From Actinokineospora inagensis DSM 44258 (GTDB lineage: Bacteria; Actinomycetota; Actinomycetes; Mycobacteriales; Pseudonocardiaceae): a stretch of DNA of 64,000 bases. Shown piece after piece: positions 1 through 7,723 of the stretch. Position 1 is the first letter of the stretch. Each line of letters begins with the position of its first letter. The notes under the pieces are model-generated. The model was not told the DNA's origin, searched no databases, and saw only the letters and a program-made list of their open reading frames with translations. Location: NCBI RefSeq assembly GCF_000482865.1, contig NZ_AXWW01000017.1:50761-114760 (forward strand), written 5' to 3'. The position numbers and the translations under genes are program-made.

Positions 1-270
1 ATCTGGCGCCCGAGGCCGGCGTCGCCGAAGGCGACCAGGCCGAACCCCGAGGCGCAGCCAGGCCCAGAGCCCCCTCACACCAAGATCAACCGAGAACAAA
101 GCCCCCAAATACATACCCTAACCAAGCCCACCGACAAGATCGCCCCGCCGACCGACAACCATGATCAACCCGAACTTGAGCCCCTGAATACAAGCCTAGA
201 CGGACCCACCGACAGTCCACCCGGCTCATGATCAACCAGCAGCAAAGCCCCGAATACACAGCCTAGAACC
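1..270 (-). repeat. Composite intergenic repeat, locus A (modules Q and three P copies)
   Basis: Read on the minus strand this holds three copies of a ~42 bp module P (about 228-268, 161-200 and 80-121; each runs from a CTAGGCTGTGTATTC-like start to a GGTTGATCTTGG-like end), followed by module Q (about 1-75), which contains GTCGCC and a run ending GGCGCCAGAT at base 1. The same P then Q order occurs near 3.74-3.94, 41.05-41.25 and 47.87-47.99 kb. The left window edge cuts the locus, so any element M or T array beyond base 1 is not visible. No reading frame is supported here. Confidence 0.8.
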
Positions 271-442
271 CACCACCGACAAGATCAGCCACCCGGCAAG
301 ACCACCCCGCCAACCACCACCGTGGCGACCGTCTCGATGAGATCATCCCCCACAACCCCACCCCCTCCCCCTACACTGGGCCAGTTCGTCGAACGACCGA
401 CAGGAGTGCGGGTTCCGTGCGCGCGGTGCGGCAGAGAAGCCC
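271..442. other. Non-coding stretch upstream of the first CNNM gene
   Basis: The first part (to about 385) is A/C-rich on the plus strand, continuing the bias of the repeat block on its left, and then returns to ordinary GC-rich sequence. I see no convincing gene, promoter box or RNA gene. Confidence 0.4.
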
Positions 443-486
443 AGGCAGTCCGGGCGAGAGTCCCGGCCACCATAGCTGCCGGGCAC
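443..486 (+). promoter_or_regulatory. Structured leader of the CNNM operon (hairpin within a hairpin)
   Basis: An outer stem GGCAG (444-448) / CTGCC (476-480) encloses an inner stem CCGGG (450-454) / CCCGG (462-466) with a CGAGAGT loop. It ends only a few bases before the first usable start codon, where no Shine-Dalgarno sequence is visible. It could control translation of the ion-transport-related gene behind it. I could not match it to a known riboswitch class, so the regulatory role is inference. Confidence 0.3.
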
Positions 487-490
487 CCGG

Positions 491-1822
491 GTGGTTCCCC
501 CGGTGACCGGTCCCCTGTTCAGCGTCCTCGGCCTCGTCGCCGTGTGTGCGCTCACACTCGGTACGGCCGTTTTCGTGGCTGCCGAGTTCTCGTTGACCAC
601 GCTCGAACGCAACCAGGTCGACCGGCACGCCGAGCAGGTCGGTGATCGGCGGGCCTTGACGATCGCGCGGGCGCACCGGACGCTGTCGTTCCACCTGTCC
701 GGCGCCCAGCTCGGCATCACCATCACGACCCTGATCACCGGTTACATCGCGAAACCCGCGCTGGCCGCGCTCATCGAGCCCGCCGTGTCCTGGTTCTTGC
801 CGGAAGGCGCCGCTGACGTCGTCGCGCTCGTGTTGGCGTTGTTGCTGGCGACCGCGTTGTCGATGGTTTTCGGTGAGCTGGTCCCGAAGAACCTGGCCAT
901 CGCCCGGCCGTTGCCGACGGCGCGGGCGGTCGCGGGGATCCAGGCGGTGTTCTCGTCGGTGTTCCGCTGGCTGATCAACGGGCTGAACGGGTCGGCGAAC
1001 TGGGTCGTGCGCCGGTTGGGCGCGCAGCCGCAGGAGGAGCTCCGCTCGGCTCGGTCGCCGCAGGAACTGGGTGGACTGGTCCGGTCCAGCGCCGCGTCCG
1101 GCGCGATCGACACCGGGACCGCGACCCTGCTCAGCCGGTCCCTGCGGTTCGGCGACCGCACCGCGGACGAGCTGATGACGCCACGCATGCAGGTCCAGGC
1201 GCTACGGGCGGACGCCACCGTCGTCGACTTGGTGGACCTCGCCCGCCGCAGCGGGTTCTCGCGGTTCCCGGTGCACGGCGGCGACCTCGACGACGTGCAC
1301 GGTGTCGTGCACGTCAAGCAGGTGTTCGGGGTGCCGAGGGAGAAGCGGGCGAGCACCACCGTCGCCGAGCTGGCCCGCCCGGTCCCGACCGTCCCGGAGA
1401 CCCTCGACGGCGACGTGCTGCTCGACCGGCTGCGCGGCTCCGGCCTGCAGATCGCCCTGGTCGTCGACGAGTACGGCGGCACGGCGGGCCTGGTCACCCT
1501 GGAAGACCTGATCGAGGAGATCGTCGGTGACGTGCGCGACGAGCACGACCGGGGCGAGATCAGCCCGGTCCGGCCGCTGGGCCGCGACAGTTGGCTCGTG
1601 TCCGGCCTGCTCCGCGACGACGAGCTCGCCGACGCCACCGGGTTCCGGATGCCGACCGGCGAGTACGAGACGGTGGCGGGCCTGGTGCTGACCCACCTCG
1701 GCCGCATCCCCGAGGTCAACGACGAGATCCGGGTGGACGGCTGGCGGGTCACCGTGCTGCGGATGGACCGGCACCGGGTGGCCGAACTGCGGGTGGCGCG
1801 GGTGCCGGAGGTGGCGAAGTGA
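491..1822 (+). CDS. CNNM/CBS-domain membrane protein (hemolysin C / CorC family), first of a pair
   Basis: A 443-residue membrane protein of the DUF21 (CNNM) family, linked in other organisms to Mg2+/Co2+ efflux. Residues ~5-190 form the CNNM membrane domain: the family motif VAAEFSL lies near 30-36 and GELVPKNLAIA near 128-138. A CBS pair spans about 205-325, with VVDEYGGTAGLVTLEDL in the second CBS, and a C-terminal CorC_HlyC domain covers ~340-440. Length is normal. The start is a GTG at 491 with another in-frame GTG at 503, and neither has a clear ribosome site. The stop overlaps the next gene by 4 bases (GTGA), so the two paralogues should be co-translated. Cation export or sensing is family-based; the ion is not readable here. 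Confidence 0.9.
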   Translation: MVPPVTGPLFSVLGLVAVCALTLGTAVFVAAEFSLTTLERNQVDRHAEQVGDRRALTIARAHRTLSFHLSGAQLGITITTLITGYIAKPALAALIEPAVSWFLPEGAADVVALVLALLLATALSMVFGELVPKNLAIARPLPTARAVAGIQAVFSSVFRWLINGLNGSANWVVRRLGAQPQEELRSARSPQELGGLVRSSAASGAIDTGTATLLSRSLRFGDRTADELMTPRMQVQALRADATVVDLVDLARRSGFSRFPVHGGDLDDVHGVVHVKQVFGVPREKRASTTVAELARPVPTVPETLDGDVLLDRLRGSGLQIALVVDEYGGTAGLVTLEDLIEEIVGDVRDEHDRGEISPVRPLGRDSWLVSGLLRDDELADATGFRMPTGEYETVAGLVLTHLGRIPEVNDEIRVDGWRVTVLRMDRHRVAELRVARVPEVAK

Positions 1823-2865
1823 GCGACCTGCTGGCGCTCGGCGGGACCCTGCTGTTGCTGTTGGGCAACGCGTTCTTCGTCGGCGCCGAGTTTGCCATCA
1901 TCACCGCGCGCCGCGACCGGCTGGAGGCGTTGGCCCGCGACGGCGACGCCCGCGCGGCGGTGGCGGTCGAGGCGAGCAGGCAGCTACCGCTGCTGATCGC
2001 GGGCGCGCAGCTCGGGGTCACGGTGTGTTCGCTGGGCCTGGGTGCGCTGGCCGAACCCGCCGTGGCGGGCCTGCTGGAGGGCCCGTTCGGCGCGTTGGGG
2101 CTGCCCGAGGCGGTGATCCACGGGGTCGCGTTCGCGTTGGCGCTCGGGGTCGTGGTCACGCTGCACACGGTGCTCGGCGAAATGGTGCCGAAGAACTTGG
2201 CCATCGCGGGCCCGGAGCGGGCGGCGACCACGCTGGTCCCGGTCCACCTGGCGTTCTGCCGCCTGGTGCGGCCGCTGCTGGACATGTTCACCGCGATCTC
2301 GACGGCGGTGCTGCGGCTGTTCGGCGTCGAGCCGCGCGAGGAACTGGAGAACGTCTACACCTCCGACGAACTGGCCACCCTCATCGCCGAGTCCCGCCGC
2401 GAGGGCCTGCTGGACGACTCGGAGCACCGCAGGCTGACGAACACGCTGTCGTCGGCGGGGCGCACGGTCGCGGAGGTGCTGGTGCCGCTGGACCAGCTCA
2501 AGACCATCCCGCACCCGCCGACGGTGGGCGCGGTTGCCGACGCCGTCGCCGAGACCGGCTTCTCCCGGTTCCCGGTCCGCATGCCCGACGGCACCCTCAA
2601 CGGCTACGTGCACGTCAAGGACGTCCTGGACCAGGTCGATTCCGATCCCGCGACCCAGGTAGCGTGGTCCAGGGTGCGCGGCCTGCCCGAACTCCCCGCC
2701 GACTCCCGCCTCGACGAGGCACTCGCCGCGCTCCGCCGCACCCAGAGCCACCTCGCCAAAGCCGTCTCCGCCCGCCGCGAGGTCCTGGGCGTGGTCGCCC
2801 TGGAGGACCTCCTCGAGGAATACGTCGGCACCGTCCGCGACGGGACCCACATCGGTGACGCTTGA
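1819..2865 (+). CDS. CNNM/CBS-domain membrane protein, second of a pair
   Basis: A 348-residue paralogue of the preceding gene, starting at the GTG inside its stop overlap. The N-terminal DUF21 domain shows LLGNAFFVGAEFAIITARR and GEMVPKNLAIAGPE. A CBS pair follows (~200-345). There is no C-terminal CorC_HlyC domain, so the protein is about 100 residues shorter than its neighbour and ends shortly after the second CBS motif (VVALEDLLEEYVG). Tandem long/short CNNM genes are common in actinobacteria, and the pair probably forms a heteromeric membrane complex (inference). The 3' end overlaps the next gene by 11 bases. Confidence 0.9.
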   Translation: MSDLLALGGTLLLLLGNAFFVGAEFAIITARRDRLEALARDGDARAAVAVEASRQLPLLIAGAQLGVTVCSLGLGALAEPAVAGLLEGPFGALGLPEAVIHGVAFALALGVVVTLHTVLGEMVPKNLAIAGPERAATTLVPVHLAFCRLVRPLLDMFTAISTAVLRLFGVEPREELENVYTSDELATLIAESRREGLLDDSEHRRLTNTLSSAGRTVAEVLVPLDQLKTIPHPPTVGAVADAVAETGFSRFPVRMPDGTLNGYVHVKDVLDQVDSDPATQVAWSRVRGLPELPADSRLDEALAALRRTQSHLAKAVSARREVLGVVALEDLLEEYVGTVRDGTHIGDA

Positions 2866-3709
2866 GCACTTGACCGAACAGGACTGGCACGCCCGCCGCG
2901 ACGCGCACGTCGCCAGGGTCCGCCAGTGGACCGACCCGCACCAGGCCCGCCGCGCGCGGGGCGAGAAGCACCCGGTGCTGGACTTCCTGTTCACGTACTA
3001 CTCGTTCCGACCCGCGCACTTGGAGCGGTGGCACCCGGGGCCGGGGGTGGTGCTGACCGGTGATTCGGCGCGGTCGTACCTGCGTTGGTCCGCGTATGAA
3101 GAGGTCCCTGGCGGGGTGACGCTCGCGCCGATCTCGGAGTCACGTCGGCGGACGGCGTCGTTCGTGCGTGACCTGCTGTCGGCCACGGCATCGCGACCCG
3201 CCCGGTTGGGGTGTTTCGGGCTGCATGAATGGGCGATGGTTTATCGGGCGGCCGCCACTCGCCACGCGCTGCCGTTGCGGTTGGGACAGGGCGGGACGGA
3301 TTCAGTGGTCGAGGCCGCGACGATCAAGTGTACGCATTTTGATGCTTATCGGTTCTTCACGGAGCCCGCGCGGGGGCTGAACACTGTGCGGCCTGATCGG
3401 GAGTCGCAGTTGGCGCTTGAGCAGCCCGGGTGTCTGCATGCGAATATGGATTTGTTCAAGTGGGCTTACAAGTTGGCGCCTTATACGCCGTCGGGGTTGG
3501 TTGTGGACTGCTTTGAGCTGGCTGTTGATGTGCGGGGGGTGGATATGCGGGCCAGTCCTTATGATCTCAGTTCTTACGGGTATGCTGCGATTCCGATTGA
3601 GACGGAGCGGGGGCGGGCGGCTTATGTGCGGGCGCAGGCGGGGTTTGTTGGACGGGCGGAGCCGTTGCGGGGGCGGTTGATCGGGGTTTGTGGGGGGCTT
3701 TTGGGGTAG
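2855..3709 (+). CDS. Conserved actinobacterial protein, often labelled 3-methyladenine DNA glycosylase
   Basis: A 284-residue soluble protein starting at a GTG that overlaps the upstream gene by 11 bases. Features include HPVLDFLFTYYSFRPAHLERW near 40-60 and a His/Asp-rich core (LGCFGLHEWAMVYR, CTHFDAYRFF, CLHANMDLFKWAYKL). I recall relatives carrying a 3-methyladenine glycosylase label in databases, but I see no helix-hairpin-helix or AAG active-site motif, so the function is unproven. From about 3300 to the stop, codon use shifts towards G/T, unlike the first half. This matches the biased repeat block that follows and is a local strand-composition effect rather than clear gene transfer. Confidence 0.75.
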   Translation: MTLEHLTEQDWHARRDAHVARVRQWTDPHQARRARGEKHPVLDFLFTYYSFRPAHLERWHPGPGVVLTGDSARSYLRWSAYEEVPGGVTLAPISESRRRTASFVRDLLSATASRPARLGCFGLHEWAMVYRAAATRHALPLRLGQGGTDSVVEAATIKCTHFDAYRFFTEPARGLNTVRPDRESQLALEQPGCLHANMDLFKWAYKLAPYTPSGLVVDCFELAVDVRGVDMRASPYDLSSYGYAAIPIETERGRAAYVRAQAGFVGRAEPLRGRLIGVCGGLLG

Positions 3710-3740
3710 GTTGCCTGCGTGGGCTGTCGGTGGGGGCGGG

Positions 3741-3938
3741 TAGGTTGTGTATTCGGGGGCTCTTGTTTGGATTGATCTTGGTTCTTGGTCGGTGGGCGTT
3801 CTTGTCGGTGGGCTTGGGTAGGCTGTGTATTCGGGGGCTTTGTTCTCGGTTGATCTTGGTGTGAGGGGGCACTGGGCCTCGCTGCGCTCGGGGTTCGGCC
3901 TGGTCGCCTGGCGGCGACGCCGGCCTCGGGCGCCAGAT
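3741..3938 (+). repeat. Composite repeat locus B: modules P, P and Q
   Basis: Two copies of module P lie at 3741-3780 and 3819-3860 (both contain TGTGTATTCGGGGGCT and GATCTTGG). Module Q at about 3861-3938 contains GTCGCCTGGCGGCGAC and ends GGCGCCAGAT. The orientation is opposite to locus A and the same as the 41 kb locus. Confidence 0.85.
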
Positions 3939-3950
3939 TTTGCGGGCTGT

Positions 3951-4099
3951 GCCCGCTGGGGTGAAGTTGTTTTGTTTGGGGCCCCTAGCGGTGGCCTGGG
4001 TAAGGCTAAAAGCCGGGGCCACTGGAAAGACGTGGCCTTACCCGCCTGCCGGCTTAGGCCACCGCCTCCCCCAAACAAAACAACTTCACCCCAGCGGGC
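3951..4099 (+). mobile_element. Element M, copy 1: 149 bp MITE-like element with 31 bp terminal inverted repeats
   Basis: The left end (3951-3981, beginning GCCCGCTGGGGTGAAG and ending TTTGTTTGGGG) and the right end (4069-4099) are perfect 31 bp inverted repeats. The ~87 bp interior also pairs with itself (GCGGTGGCC/GGCCACCGC; GGGTAAGGC/GCCTTACCC), so the whole element can form one long hairpin. It encodes nothing. Relatives lie at 47708-47855 (inverted) and 48116-48263. A matching locus without M is at 41248-41256. A non-autonomous mobile element or a structured RNA/DNA module are both possible; no transposase is present in the window. Confidence 0.75.
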
Positions 4100-4108
4100 G
4101 GTTGGGAT

Positions 4109-4480
4109 CGGCGGGTTTCGAGGCGCGCGGTGCCGGTTGGTGGGCTTCGTCGATGGGCGGGGGGTTTGTTTTGAGGCGCGTGGGGTGGGTTGGCGGCCTT
4201 TGTCGATGTAGGCGGGTTTCGAGGGGCGCGGGGCGGGCTGGCGGCCTTCGTCGATATGGGGTGGGGGTTCGAGGCGCGCGGTGCGGGAGTGGGGCTTCGT
4301 CGATCTGGGCCGGCCTTTTGGGGCGCGTGGGTGGGAGCGGCACTTCGTCGATGTGGGGTGGGTTTTTGAGGCGCGTGGTGCGGGGGTGGTGCGTTGTCGA
4401 CGTTAGGCGGCCTCCTAGACGCGCGGTGCGGGAGTGGGGCTTCGTCGATGAGGGGCGGGGTTCGAGGCGTGCGGTGCGGG
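4109..4480 (+). repeat. T array, locus B: about eight imperfect ~48 bp tandem units
   Basis: Units run roughly GGCGGGTTTCGAGGCGCG, GGTGCGGGAGTGGGG, CTTCGTCGAT. The last ten bases are the best conserved part. Unit length varies from 44 to 55 bases, so no reading frame is kept and coding is unlikely. The plus strand is extremely G/T-rich: by hand count 49 of 60 bases are G or T at 4141-4200. Related arrays are at 41.26-41.47, 47.56-47.70 and 48.27-48.38 kb. About 100 bases of non-coding G-rich sequence, ending in a GGGTGGGGGT tract, separate this array from rnhA. Confidence 0.8.
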
Positions 4481-4588
4481 GTGGTCGCAGGGTGTTTTCG
4501 TTTGGTGGATTGTTGGTCGGGTGCGGGGCAAGTGTGGGGCGGCGGTGGGGGGCGGGGTGGGGGTGAGGGTGGGGGTGGGGGTGGGGCG

Positions 4589-5035
4589 TTACGTCTTGCC
4601 GACGGCTGCTTTTAGGCCGGCTAGGGCTAGGCGGTCGGCGAGTTCGTTGTTGGGGTTGCCGTTGTGGCCTTTGACCCAGTGCCAATTGATGGTGTGGGGG
4701 GTGGCCGCTGTAATTAGGCGTTGCCAGAGGTCGATGTTTTTGACGGGGGTTTTGGCGGCGGTTTTCCAGTTGTTGGCTTGCCAGGTGGTGATCCATTTGG
4801 TGATGCCGTTGCGGACGTAGGTGGAGTCGGTGTAGAGGTGGATGGTGGAGGGGCGGGTGAGGGACTCGAGGGCCTGGATGGGGGCCATCAGTTCCATCCG
4901 GTTGTTGGTGGTCTCGGTCGCCTCGCCGCCGGAGAGTTCGCGGGTGTGGGGGCCGTAGTGGAGGACGGCGCCCCAGCCGCCGGGGCCGGGGTTGGGGACG
5001 CAGGCGCCGTCGGTGTAGATCTCGACGATGGTCAT
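4589..5035 (-). CDS. rnhA: Ribonuclease HI
   Basis: A 148-residue protein of standard bacterial RNase HI length that cleaves the RNA strand of RNA-DNA hybrids. All catalytic residues are present at E. coli-like positions: Asp9 (YTDGAC), Glu48 (NNRMELM), Asp70 (YTDSTYV), His124 (VKGHNG) and Asp134 (NELADRLA). It starts at an ATG overlapping the stop of the upstream lipoprotein gene (ATGA), so it is probably the distal gene of that small operon. The coding strand is strongly A/C-rich, the complement of the G/T-rich repeat block next to it. An R-loop-removing enzyme beside a G-rich, potentially R-loop-forming array is suggestive only. Confidence 0.97.
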   Translation of the reverse strand: MTIVEIYTDGACVPNPGPGGWGAVLHYGPHTRELSGGEATETTNNRMELMAPIQALESLTRPSTIHLYTDSTYVRNGITKWITTWQANNWKTAAKTPVKNIDLWQRLITAATPHTINWHWVKGHNGNPNNELADRLALAGLKAAVGKT

Positions 5036-5526
5036 GAGCCGGTGATCTGGGTGGCGAGGTCCTTGGCGGACTGCTCGGTGAAGTTGCCGGAGATCTGCAG
5101 GGCGCCGCCGGTGATCGCGTCGGCGATCTTGGGGGCGGACAGCAGGGTGTGGTTGACCACGATGGCCAACTGGTCGCCGACGTGGGCGCCGGTCCAGGAC
5201 GCGACGACGGCGGCGGTGTCGCTGGGGAGCTTGATCGTCACCACCCAGCCGTAGTCGGTGTGCTCGGCGGCGACGGAGGTGAAGCTGGTGAAATCACCGA
5301 TCGACGGGCCTAAGGTGTACACGCCGTCGGGGCCCGCGAGTTCGTCGGGCGCGGTCGCGATGGTGCCCGGGTGCATGGACAGCACGGGGCGGAGTTCGAC
5401 CGGGACCTTGGCCTGCACGGCGGTGCCCCCGGGCTGACCGCTGGGCGCACCGGCCACGGACGAGCCGCAGGCGGCGAGCACCAGCAGCACCAAGGCCACC
5501 AGCACGCGGACGATCGGGTTTCGCAT
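5032..5526 (-). CDS. Lipoprotein with a SecDF P1-head-like domain
   Basis: A 164-residue exported lipoprotein. The ATG at 5526 begins a signal peptide with a hydrophobic run ([10 protein letters not shown]) and lipobox LAAC. The C-terminal ~70 residues ([20 protein letters not shown], then [17 protein letters not shown]) match the pattern of the SecD periplasmic P1-head subdomain, but no SecD membrane segments are present. The frame stays open for another ~270 bases upstream, but that part looks non-coding and holds a direct repeat. Small actinobacterial lipoproteins with this subdomain are known; the function is unknown. It overlaps rnhA by 4 bases. Confidence 0.85.
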   Translation of the reverse strand: MRNPIVRVLVALVLLVLAACGSSVAGAPSGQPGGTAVQAKVPVELRPVLSMHPGTIATAPDELAGPDGVYTLGPSIGDFTSFTSVAAEHTDYGWVVTIKLPSDTAAVVASWTGAHVGDQLAIVVNHTLLSAPKIADAITGGALQISGNFTEQSAKDLATQITGS

Positions 5527-5600
5527 GCCACAGATGGTAAAGCTAAGCCCCGACCCGGTGCGCGAAGTTGTCCACAGCCCTGGCCTGACCCGGGTATCGG

Positions 5601-5774
5601 CCTGTCCACGCCGTTCCTGGCAACGTGCCGGAACGGCCTCGTACTGGACGCCGTTTCGGCAACGCAACCAGCGGCGCGGGGCAGGCCGAGCCGCCAGTGG
5701 CTCGCCCCAGGGGTTGACCGGTCTCGACCTGTCCACGGCGTTCATGGCAACACACCGGAACGGCCTCGTACTGG
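5601..5774. repeat. Pair of ~47 bp direct repeats
   Basis: 5601-5647 and 5728-5774 are near-identical (CCTGTCCACG..., then CCGGAACGGCCTCGTACTGG in both), 127 bp apart. They lie between the starts/ends of two leftward genes. Part of the interval (near 5690-5740) resembles the hairpin at 30123-30185, including TCTCGACCTG. No gene is supported here. Confidence 0.7.
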
Positions 5775-5851
5775 CCGTACTTTGGCGTTTCGGCAACATG
5801 GCCAGGGACGTCGTCGGCAGACCGAGACCCGGCCAACCTGGAGGCGAGCCG

Positions 5852-7612
5852 CTAGTCCCGGGCGGTGACGGCTTGGCCGAGGGCGGCGACGATGCCCTGG
5901 GCGTCTGCCAAGGGCGAGAGTCTGCCGCCGGTGGAGGTTGCCAGGTCGCGGAGGGCGTCGCGGTCGGTGTCGTGGCCGATGGCGATTACGTTGATGGGGA
6001 CCGGCTTGTCCTTCTCCGCGGTGCGGCGGATCGAGGACTTGGCCTGGGACAACGACATCGCGCCGTCGCTGCCGCCGTCGGTGATGACGATGAGTTGGTT
6101 TCGCTTGCCGGGCACGAAACCCTGGACGGCGGAACGGTAACCGGCCACAACGGACTCATAGAGGTCAGTGCCGCCGTTGGGGGTAAGAGCCGTGACAGCG
6201 CTGTGCACCGACGCGCGTCGGTTGGCTACGGGACCCGTTGGTACCGCGACGACGTAAGGCTTGCTCTTGTTCAAGGCGTGCGAAAACGGCCACAGGCCAA
6301 CCGATCCCGACACCGTGTAGTCCGCGTAGTTGTTCAAAGCGTCTTTCACCCAGTCCAGCTTGCTGCGCCCACCGCCGCCGTCGTCGCCCATGGTGCGGGA
6401 CACGTCGACCATGATGGTCACGATGCCGCCGCCCTCCACGGCCGTGGACCACGTTGTCGCGATCCGCTGGGAGGTGTTCGCGTCCGACTTCGCCGCGCCC
6501 GGCACGATCTCGCCCCAGGTCATCCCGGGCGCGGGCGCGGGTCGGTCGGTCACGGTGGTGGCGCGCAGCCCGGCGTGCGCGAAGTCCCGCTGCTGCGCCG
6601 GTTCTTGCAGGTACTTGCGGAACTCGTCGGCCGCCTCGACCTGTGTCGGCCCCGACTCGCCGCAGGCGAGCGACACGAGGGGGAAGTCCGCGACCGGGGT
6701 CGGTCCCTTCGCCACGACCTCGGACAGCGCGTGCTTCGCGGCTGGTCGACCGTCGGTGCCGAGGTTGCGCCGGTAGAGGTCCACTTCGAGCGCCGGGACG
6801 GCACCGAACGGCGAGTCGGCCATGTTCTCCGTGTCGCCGAGGGTGGCCAGCGCGGCGCGGGTCGCGTCCGGCACGTCGGCGGGCTGCGACTGCGCCAACG
6901 CCAGCAGCGCCGCCGACACCGGTGGTCTGGCCAGCACGCCCTGGGTTACCGGGCTTTCCTGGGCCACCCCGATCAGCGTGGTCTGGACGGCCAACGCGCT
7001 GGCGGGGTTGGTCAGCGGGGTCGGGACGGCCACGGTCAACCGGCCCCAGCCCGGCTCGCCGAACCGGGTCCACCCGCTCGTGTCGGTGGTCAGCGCCGCC
7101 AGGTCGGCCCACCGGAACGCGGCCGACCGGTCCAGCACCCCGGCGGCGGGTTGCGGCGCGGCGAGCACGACCGGGCTGGTCGCGACCGACTCCGGCGCGG
7201 CGGCCAGCAGCGCGTCGTCGACGGCCGCGAGCCGGTCGGTCCACAGCGACGACTCCGGCAGCCACACGTCCGGCCGGTCGCCGAGTTCACGGGTGTTCCA
7301 CTGCCCGGTGAGCCCGGCGAACGCTTGCGCCGAGTCCACCGAGCTGACGTTGACCCGCACGCAGTGGTCGTCGACCACGGTGGGCCGCGCGTTCCACCGG
7401 TTCGCCGCGGCCCGCACCGGCTGTTCGACCGAGGGGGTGACCGCCACCCGGAGCACGGCCTGCCCGCTGGGGCAGCCCTGCTCGCGGGCGGCCTCCCGGT
7501 CGAGCCGGTCACCGACCCAGCCCCACCCCGCCCAGCCGAGGACCAGCAGGGACACCACGGCGACCACCACCGGCCCCCGGCCCACCCGCCTTCTCCCCCG
7601 ATGTTGTGACAT
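5852..7612 (-). CDS. Membrane-anchored substrate-binding-like and von Willebrand factor A domain protein
   Basis: A 586-residue protein. The ATG at 7612 has AAAGGA four bases upstream. A single N-terminal membrane segment (~13-33) follows an Arg-rich start. Residues ~50-380 resemble a bacterial extracellular solute-binding fold (VLRVAVTPSVEQPVRAAANRW, LPESSLWTDRL). The C-terminal ~190 residues are a VWA domain with a metal-binding MIDAS-like site: DVSRT near 402 (DxSxT instead of the usual DxSxS), GGTDLYES and ITDGGSDG. This architecture is common in actinobacteria; the ligand is not known. It probably acts on the outside of the membrane in protein-protein adhesion or assembly (inference). 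Confidence 0.88.
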   Translation of the reverse strand: MSQHRGRRRVGRGPVVVAVVSLLVLGWAGWGWVGDRLDREAAREQGCPSGQAVLRVAVTPSVEQPVRAAANRWNARPTVVDDHCVRVNVSSVDSAQAFAGLTGQWNTRELGDRPDVWLPESSLWTDRLAAVDDALLAAAPESVATSPVVLAAPQPAAGVLDRSAAFRWADLAALTTDTSGWTRFGEPGWGRLTVAVPTPLTNPASALAVQTTLIGVAQESPVTQGVLARPPVSAALLALAQSQPADVPDATRAALATLGDTENMADSPFGAVPALEVDLYRRNLGTDGRPAAKHALSEVVAKGPTPVADFPLVSLACGESGPTQVEAADEFRKYLQEPAQQRDFAHAGLRATTVTDRPAPAPGMTWGEIVPGAAKSDANTSQRIATTWSTAVEGGGIVTIMVDVSRTMGDDGGGGRSKLDWVKDALNNYADYTVSGSVGLWPFSHALNKSKPYVVAVPTGPVANRRASVHSAVTALTPNGGTDLYESVVAGYRSAVQGFVPGKRNQLIVITDGGSDGAMSLSQAKSSIRRTAEKDKPVPINVIAIGHDTDRDALRDLATSTGGRLSPLADAQGIVAALGQAVTARD

Positions 7613-7723
7613 CACGTCCTTTCCGCGCGACGGATGTGCCGATCCGTGAACGCGCCAGGCGTAACGCACTCTATTAGGGGAAGATCAAGCGTCAAGCCGG
7701 GTGACGTGGGGTGACAGTTACCG

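Noticed and set aside
3951-4099. Element M as an insertion sequence
   Set aside because: At 149 bp it has no room for a transposase; at most it is a non-autonomous element.
4109-4480. T array as a CRISPR array
   Set aside because: Units are head-to-tail imperfect copies without unique spacers of fixed length.
4086-4796. Pro/Arg-rich frame with recurring IDEAPLPHRA-like peptides in the T array
   Set aside because: Unit lengths are irregular and move the peptide between frames; no ribosome site. Treated as non-coding repeat.
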